This document shows positions 58,352 through 64,000 of a stretch of DNA of 64,000 bases, in pieces (the first letter of the stretch is position 1; the number at the start of each line of letters is the position of its first letter). Source of the stretch: HXMU1420-13 sp963691715 (lineage in GTDB: Bacteria > Bacteroidota > Rhodothermia > Balneolales > Balneolaceae). A program made the position numbers and the translations under genes. The stretch spans positions 1,302,001 through 1,366,000 of the forward strand of contig OY829281.1 of assembly GCA_963691715.1 (NCBI GenBank), read 5' to 3'. The notes under the pieces were generated by a model. That model ran no database searches. It was given only the letters and a program-made list of their open reading frames with translations, and was not told the DNA's origin.

Positions 58352-59868
58352 TTAATTTAGGGTGTAGGTTTCTAAGCCAAATGTATAACTATGTTTTTCA
58401 GCTCCGTACCATTTTTCGAAAGAAAACTCATTATCACCGTTAACTAGTCTTTGCATATTAAACTCGGTTATATTTCTGACCCCTGATTCTAGATTAGGAT
58501 CGTCACTACTACCATAGGTATGGCTTCTCGTTGTAAAACCAGTTTCAGTAAGCTGCCACGTTTCAGTATCCATATCATAAGTATTTACATCCATTAGAAT
58601 ATAACTTGAACCTATACGTCTTCGAGACATATCTGCATAGTCTTTATCATCATCTGAAAGAGCAAATCGCCATGGACCTTGGCTTTGGGTTAAGTTAAAG
58701 AGAGGAAAATAATCTACCGATTCAGTATAATGTCCAAATAACACATCCGTTTTCCATCTGTAATTGCTGAAATAATAATCTACTCCATCATGATTGATGT
58801 CAGGCACTACATAATAGGTATTTGTTAACCCTCCTTTATCAGCACCTTGAATAATTGTATTGTGACCAAAAGATGTGTAAGGGTTAGATCGCCATACTCT
58901 ATCAAAATTATATTTATAGCTAACAGGTAAATTATGAAGATCATTATCGCTTTTTTTAACAAACATTTGAAGCTCGGCAGCACCGTCTCCATCACCTGTA
59001 GTAGCTAAGCTCATTTTTTTAAGTACAACGTACGTATTTGTTCCAACTCCATCTCCCGTAAACTCACCTCTACTCCAGTCATTACCCTACTTGGTGGGTT
59101 TGGAGGATTGTAATCACCACCACCGCCATCACAATCGTCAGAAACAGATTTTTGCATGATAGGAAAACAAGGCTCAATAACAATTGGTTCAAGAAACATC
59201 AAATTTGGATTTGATATGCTTGATTGTTTGAATTTCCCTATTTCTGATGCTGAGACCAGTCCATTTTTATCGAAAACAACTTCTATCGATCTAGATTCAT
59301 CGGTTATGTGATTAGCTGTAAAAGTTACTGGCCATATTTCATTGCCATCATCATCATCTTCAAGGTAAAATTTGTCTGGATTTAGAGCGATCCAAACGTC
59401 ATCATTTTGTGTAGTTGAAATTGTTTTCTGGTATTGAGTTATATTATTTACATAGGCTCTTATTCCCATCAAAAATTCTTCATAGGAACCATCTTCATTA
59501 ATTATTTTGAAGTGCGTTGAGAGTTGATCGGTCGCTTTTTGCTTAAGCTTCAAATCTTTTATTAGTTGTATATTAGGTTCATAAATATTGGATGAGAGCA
59601 GTTTATATTTTTGGTCTTGAAGGTTTTCCAATAACGCCTCTCCATATTGAGAGGTGATATTATGCCTATACTGTTCTAACAGTTCACTTCGAATCAACTC
59701 ATTGTCTTTGAGTTCAACAATTGGTTGAGCATCGATTTCACTTATTTCATAGCTCTCTTCTATGCTTGCAACAGGAACTAAATTATCGTTATTGCACCCA
59801 ATTAAAGGGATTAAAAGAATGAAATAAGCTTTTGTGAAAATTTTATAAAAAAAGTGTTTATTATTCAT
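58352..59868 (-). pseudogene. Lipoprotein gene split by a one-base frameshift
   Basis: The first part (start ATG 59868, lipobox LIPLIGC) encodes about 260 residues rich in acidic helices, then a Cys/Gly/Pro region (DDCDGGGGDYNPPNPPS). The second reading frame is open from 59086 and continues GNDWSRGEFTGDGVGTNTYV, then LKKMSLATTGDGDGAAELQM, to a stop at 58352. Loss of one G in the GGG at 59085-59087 (minus strand) joins them exactly: S-R-G-N-D-W. The first frame instead runs out-of-phase to a stop at 59011. So this is one ~505-residue lipoprotein, frameshifted or misread. The family is unknown. It heads the DUF4249-like cluster. Confidence 0.72.
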
Positions 59869-59908
59869 TGTTGTACATTTTATGTTTTGATTTGTATAAC
59901 ACACTGCT

Positions 59909-59946
59909 AATGTGGTTCTGTAACAATACGGAACCACATTTTTTTT
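59909..59946 (+). terminator. Strong hairpin plus T run, plus-strand orientation
   Basis: AATGTGGTTC and GAACCACATT form a perfect 10-bp stem followed by eight T on the plus strand. No plus-strand gene lies nearby upstream; read on the minus strand it sits 40 bases before the lipoprotein start without a T run. It may be a 5' leader stem or end antisense transcription. Confidence 0.6.
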
Positions 59947-60182
59947 GCAAATTTTTTATACACATTTGATTGATTTAATTTTATTTAAGCATATTTAAAA
60001 AACTTTTTTTTAGATTTGTAACAAATGCAGTGGATTTCTCTCATATAAGTCTGTACTAGAAATTTTTTTGTTTAAAAAGCTCGATTTATGCACTCAATTG
60101 AACGCAAAATTTCTATTTAGCATGTTAAATTAGCCACAGGAAATACACCAGGTGGGATAAAAACCGTATTGTTTATACCTGC
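59947..60182. other. AT-rich spacer, no gene seen
   Basis: Together with the hairpins on either side, this makes up the 366-base gap between the frameshifted lipoprotein and the tricorn-like gene. It should hold the promoter of the lipoprotein cluster; no motif stands out. Confidence 0.5.
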
Positions 60183-60210
60183 GAAAAAAAAAGGTGCATA
60201 GAAGCACCTT
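60183..60210 (-). terminator. Terminator of the tricorn-like gene
   Basis: On the minus strand AAGGTGC pairs with GCACCTT across a 6-base loop and is followed by nine T, about 25 bases after the stop. Confidence 0.9.
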
Positions 60211-60234
60211 CAATAAAAAGTTTTAAAAAGGGTA

Positions 60235-63200
60235 TTATTTCCCATCTAGTTCTTTTAGCATCTGATCTACAGCTGCTTCTAATTGTTGGTCGCTACCCTT
60301 ATCAATTACACCGGGCATATTCTTAATTAAAATGTCTGGATGTGTTTGGTTGTTTTCTAGCCATTCCCCAGCCTTATTTTTTGCACTTACAGGTACAACA
60401 CCCCAATAACTTCCATTAGGTAATCCTTCCCAACCAGCAAAACTACATGTTCCTGGCACTGGCATCCCTACTGAAGTTCCTAGATCTAAATCTTCAAAGC
60501 CACTAGCATAGCAATGTCCGTCGCTATACATGCTTTCATTAAAAAGTGCAATGACCGGTTTAGTCCATCTAGAAGTAGGCTCACCTCCAACTACTTTTGC
60601 CTCAGTAGCATAGGTTAAAAATCGAATTCCTGTAAAAAACATTTGCAAATCGGCGACTAAATCTCCTCCTCCATTATTTCGGGTATCAATTACAATTGCT
60701 TCTTTATCATAATATTTGCCCAACATATCATCTATAACTCCCCTAAATTGGCGATCCCCCATTCCAGATATATGCACATAGCCAAGTCTACCATTACTTC
60801 GTTTCAAGACTTCTGCTTCGTTTATATCCACCCAGCGTTGGTATCTTAGGGCGTATTCTGCCCCTAAACTAATTGGCTTAACCGTTATTTGTTGGGTATT
60901 TTTTCCTCGCTCATCTGTGATATCTAGCAATGTAAAATCCCCTACTTTACGATTTAAATATTTGGCTACATCTTCATCTGCTGACACTACTTGTCCATCA
61001 ATTTTTTTGATGATCATACCTTTTTGTATGTCGAATTCTGCTTTATCTAATGGTCCACCTTTTAAGACCTCTGCGATTTTTATACCATCCTCATCGTATT
61101 CATAATCCATAAATATCCCTAAAGATGCTGTTTCATCTCCTTGTGATGAACTTTGACTATATCCACTACCTGCGTGCGATACATTCAATTCCCCTAGCAA
61201 TTCGCTAAGAAGTTCTGCAAACTCATACCCATTACCTGTATGTGCTACTTTAGGGGCATAGGCATCGCTCATTTGTTTCCAATCTATACCATGAAAAGTA
61301 GGCTCATAGAAAATTTTACTTGTTCTTAGCACCACATGCTCAAACATCGCTTTTCGTTCTGCATCTGCATCAAGCATCATTTCAGAACGAATAGATATTC
61401 CTGTTCTTTTTCCTGCTTTAGGATCTAATTTTGCAATGCTCCCCCCACTGAGTAAATATAAATGTTCCATTTTTGGATCCCATTGCAAGCTCCCCCCATT
61501 TGTAGCTAAAGGAATGGCTATTTTAGTTTCTTTTGTTCTTAGATCCGTGCTCCATAGATTATATCCTTTTTCAAATCGTGCAAGATAATATAAGGTACTA
61601 GCATCTTTTGAGAGAACTGCATCACCAATTCTTGAGGAATGAATTGTGAAACGAGCCACGCGATCTTCCATTCCTTTCCATTCAAAACTCAAAGAAGTCT
61701 CTTTCTTTTCCTCGTCTTTAGTTTCTTTGTCTTTATCCTTCTCATCACCTTCTTCGTTTTTCTTCTTATTCGCCTCTTCTATAGCTTTTTTTAGCTCATA
61801 ATCATTTTTGTTAAGATTATATTTATCCCAGGCATCTTGCGTAAAAAACATGGAGTATATGTCATATTCAGTACTTCCACTGGTGGCATAACTTTTTAAT
61901 CCATTTCGGTTGCTAAACCAAATCATTTGCTTGCCTTCATTTACCCATTGGGCGCCAACATCATAATATCCACTAGGAACTAACGTCTTCATTTCTTCTT
62001 TTCCAGAAGCATCGAGTAAAATAATATCACTGTTGTTCAATAATTTGCTAAAATCAGCTAGGATCCATTTACTATCAGGACTCCAAGTAAAATTTTTATC
62101 CCCATCACGCATATGAAAAAGTTCATTGGGTGTTAATAGTGTAACTGTTTTACGTGTTGTGAGATCCATCACTCTTAAAGTTCGACGATCTTCGATATAT
62201 GCCATTTTTTTACCATCTGGAGATATTTTCGGTAGATAATTATCCACCTCATTATTTGGCATCACGATTATCTCTTCTTTTATTAGAGTAGACGCATAGA
62301 AAAAAGGCTCTTCTTCACGTACTTTTTTTGATTGAAAAATACTCCACTTTCCGTTTCTTTCACTTGAATAAATGACTGCATCCCCCTCACCTGACCATGT
62401 CAAAAAACGTTCACGCTCTGGTGTTGAGGTTAATCTTTTAGTGTATTTACCCTCTGCCGATGTAACAAACACTTCACCACGAGCAATAAAAGCAATTTCT
62501 TTTCCATTTGGGGAAATTGCCATTTCAGAAATACCGCCATTTATGGTAATTATTTCTTCTTGATTACTCACATCTTGAGTCCTAATGGTTAAATTTGGAA
62601 CTATCTTAGGTTCTTCCCCCTCTTTCATGGTATATAATATTCCGTGATAACTGAACGCAATGGTATTTTCTGTATCCAGATTTGAATTTTTTGCCACCGA
62701 TAAAAATCGAACGGGATGAGTTGTAAAATTTGTGATTTGTTTTATTTCTCCAGTAGCTATTACTTTTTTGAAAACATTAATGGTACCAGCTCTTCCACTT
62801 AAAAAATAAAAGGCGGACTCGTCAGCATTCCATACAGGATTTCGATCTTCTCCCTCATATTTTGTGAGTTGGGTATGCTCTTTACTATCAAAATTATACA
62901 TCCAAATATCTCGTGTTACTGCCGATTCATGATGCTTTCTCCATATATTTTCTCCTCCGGGTTTATCCTGATACAAAAACCCTCTGCCATCAGCTTTCAA
63001 TGCAACGTATTCTGCTGGCACTGTAAGTACTTGTTTAATTTTCCCTCCAGAAACAGGAACTGTGTATAATTCTGTTTGGCTTGGCGTTGGATGCTGCCGA
63101 TGGTTTACGAAATCCTGTCGAAAAGCACCAAAAAATATCGTCTTATCATCTTCTGAAAAGGAATACGGCGATTCATCGGAAGAATGGAAGGTTAAACGAG

Positions 63201-63504
63201 TTGCTTCTCCTCCTTTCACTGACATTGTGAAAATATCAAAATTTCCATATCGATCAGATGCGAATGCAATATGTTTAGAATCATTACTCCAAACGGGCAT
63301 ATAATCATGTGCCGTGTGGAAGGTTAAGCGTTTTACTTCCTCACCGCCTGTACTAGATGTAACATATAAGTCACCTTTGTAAGTAAATACAATTTGACTT
63401 CCATCTGGGGAAATTGCTGGATATCGAACCCATTCGGGTGTGATTTGTGCTTGAACATTTACATATAAAAAAATTGCACCTATAATTGACAACAGAGATT
63501 TCAT
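60235..63504 (-). CDS. Tricorn-like protease, S41 family
   Basis: 1089 residues with a signal peptide (ending NVQAQ). The first ~550 residues hold WD40/TolB-like beta-propeller repeats (YPAISPDGSQIVFTYKGDLY, then PVWSNDSKHIAFASDRYGNF and further NPVWNADESAFYF-type repeats). A charged linker rich in Lys/Glu follows (about 570-605). Next come a PDZ domain (about 780-860) and the S41 catalytic core with TRNNGGGDLVADLQMF and MYSDGHCYASGFE, where the Ser (about 994) is the nucleophile. The length matches tricorn homologues of Bacteroidota. It degrades peptides, probably in the periplasm. Confidence 0.93.
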   Translation of the reverse strand: MKSLLSIIGAIFLYVNVQAQITPEWVRYPAISPDGSQIVFTYKGDLYVTSSTGGEEVKRLTFHTAHDYMPVWSNDSKHIAFASDRYGNFDIFTMSVKGGEATRLTFHSSDESPYSFSEDDKTIFFGAFRQDFVNHRQHPTPSQTELYTVPVSGGKIKQVLTVPAEYVALKADGRGFLYQDKPGGENIWRKHHESAVTRDIWMYNFDSKEHTQLTKYEGEDRNPVWNADESAFYFLSGRAGTINVFKKVIATGEIKQITNFTTHPVRFLSVAKNSNLDTENTIAFSYHGILYTMKEGEEPKIVPNLTIRTQDVSNQEEIITINGGISEMAISPNGKEIAFIARGEVFVTSAEGKYTKRLTSTPERERFLTWSGEGDAVIYSSERNGKWSIFQSKKVREEEPFFYASTLIKEEIIVMPNNEVDNYLPKISPDGKKMAYIEDRRTLRVMDLTTRKTVTLLTPNELFHMRDGDKNFTWSPDSKWILADFSKLLNNSDIILLDASGKEEMKTLVPSGYYDVGAQWVNEGKQMIWFSNRNGLKSYATSGSTEYDIYSMFFTQDAWDKYNLNKNDYELKKAIEEANKKKNEEGDEKDKDKETKDEEKKETSLSFEWKGMEDRVARFTIHSSRIGDAVLSKDASTLYYLARFEKGYNLWSTDLRTKETKIAIPLATNGGSLQWDPKMEHLYLLSGGSIAKLDPKAGKRTGISIRSEMMLDADAERKAMFEHVVLRTSKIFYEPTFHGIDWKQMSDAYAPKVAHTGNGYEFAELLSELLGELNVSHAGSGYSQSSSQGDETASLGIFMDYEYDEDGIKIAEVLKGGPLDKAEFDIQKGMIIKKIDGQVVSADEDVAKYLNRKVGDFTLLDITDERGKNTQQITVKPISLGAEYALRYQRWVDINEAEVLKRSNGRLGYVHISGMGDRQFRGVIDDMLGKYYDKEAIVIDTRNNGGGDLVADLQMFFTGIRFLTYATEAKVVGGEPTSRWTKPVIALFNESMYSDGHCYASGFEDLDLGTSVGMPVPGTCSFAGWEGLPNGSYWGVVPVSAKNKAGEWLENNQTHPDILIKNMPGVIDKGSDQQLEAAVDQMLKELDGK

Positions 63505-63598
63505 AAATATTAATAGAATGATGTTATAAATTTTTGATCTAAGACGTTCGAATGGTAAATGAGTTCCAACGTAGGATAAAATATTTAATAAAAAAAGA

Positions 63599-64000
63599 TT
63601 AACTGCTTTTTCGCTTTGGATATCTAATAGATTCTACCATTTCCTGAACCTCTTCAGGTGGGTCTGGAAACGTAGTTCTAACTGTAAGTGAAACAGCAAG
63701 ATTTACTAACATCCCCAAAGTACCTATTCCCTCTGGTGAAATCCCAAACCACCAATTTTCTGGAATATTTAACTCCGGAAATAGAATTTTGAAATACACT
63801 ATATAACTTAGTGTAAAGAGTAATCCTGCAACCATCCCAGCAACGGCTCCTTCCCGATTCATCTTCTTATAAAAAATTCCAAGTATAATAGCAGGAAAGA
63901 ATGAAGCTGCTGCTAAACCAAAAGCTATCGCTACGACTTGAGCCACAAATCCAGGGGGATTAATTCCAAAGTATCCAGCTACCAAAACAGCTACTGCTGC
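63599..64000 (-). CDS. C-terminal part of an acetate-type sodium:solute symporter (partial)
   Basis: 134 codons to the window edge, open upstream. VAIAFGLAAASFFPAIILGI, then FYKKMNREGAVAGMVAGLL and the late GTLGMLVNLAVSL helix match the last membrane segments of ActP-like cation/acetate symporters. The charged tail ends RYPKRKSS. The start and most of the gene lie beyond 64000. Confidence 0.85.
   Translation of the reverse strand, partial: AAVAVLVAGYFGINPPGFVAQVVAIAFGLAAASFFPAIILGIFYKKMNREGAVAGMVAGLLFTLSYIVYFKILFPELNIPENWWFGISPEGIGTLGMLVNLAVSLTVRTTFPDPPEEVQEMVESIRYPKRKSS

Overview
The window looks like a chromosome segment of a low-GC Bacteroidota-type bacterium, most likely a Balneola relative (Balneolota/Rhodothermota group). 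The main reasons are C-terminal sorting domains of the 'QNYPNPFNPST ... TKKMxLIK' kind (type IX secretion), many lipoproteins with short lipoboxes, and a run of laminarin-type glycan genes. The organism is an inference; no rRNA is present.

Left part, 1-11.5 kb (minus strand): a beta-1,3-glucan (laminarin) operon. In transcription order it holds a TIM-barrel glycosidase fused to an outer-membrane-like beta-barrel, a multi-module surface glycan-binding lipoprotein, a GH16 endo-glucanase lipoprotein, a leaderless GH149-type beta-1,3-glucan phosphorylase, a GH17 lipoprotein and the start of a probable GH30 lipoprotein. It reads as surface binding and cutting, then intracellular phosphorolysis. 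No SusC/SusD pair is in view.

12.5-20.3 kb: a galactose/galactan locus that is partly decayed. galT, galK, a LacI-type regulator and an aldose 1-epimerase-like gene are intact. The vSGLT-like symporter has an in-frame TGA, galE survives only as a multiply disrupted relic on the opposite strand, and the GH53 galactanase is cut down to its last ~150 residues. Two perfect palindromes sharing TGTTAnCGnTAACA lie before galK and between the symporter and the galE relic, and are probable operators.

20.7-27.4 kb (minus): three genes for large secreted surface proteins (beta-helix; four ~85-residue repeats; DUF285/BspA-like repeats plus a vWA domain). The last two carry type IX sorting tails.

27.8-31.8 kb (plus): a small, higher-GC integrative element with phage-like DUF932, Gp157 and AAA ATPase genes and a large serine recombinase. 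It abuts the 3' end of tRNA-Asn, and the recombinase frame runs into the tRNA gene antisense and takes its last ~20 codons and stop from it. I found no second attachment site.

32-54.6 kb: mostly ordinary chromosome. It holds a carbohydrate-porin/chemoreceptor pair; a cytochrome c maturation cluster (ccmC-D-E-F, with a Cys-type CcmE) leading into truA; an MFS/dut/DUF3108/ArsC-like operon; a BCCP-like gene with murA; rng, hslVU, a C-terminal processing protease and ggt.

54.7-60 kb (minus): an accessory envelope cluster. Two tandem copies of a DUF4249-like lipoprotein gene are nearly identical at both ends but diverged in a central ~235 bp block. Between them lie two small beta-barrel genes, and upstream a lipoprotein gene carries a one-base frameshift. 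Hairpins precede the lipoprotein genes. The window closes with a tricorn-like protease and the end of an acetate-type sodium symporter.
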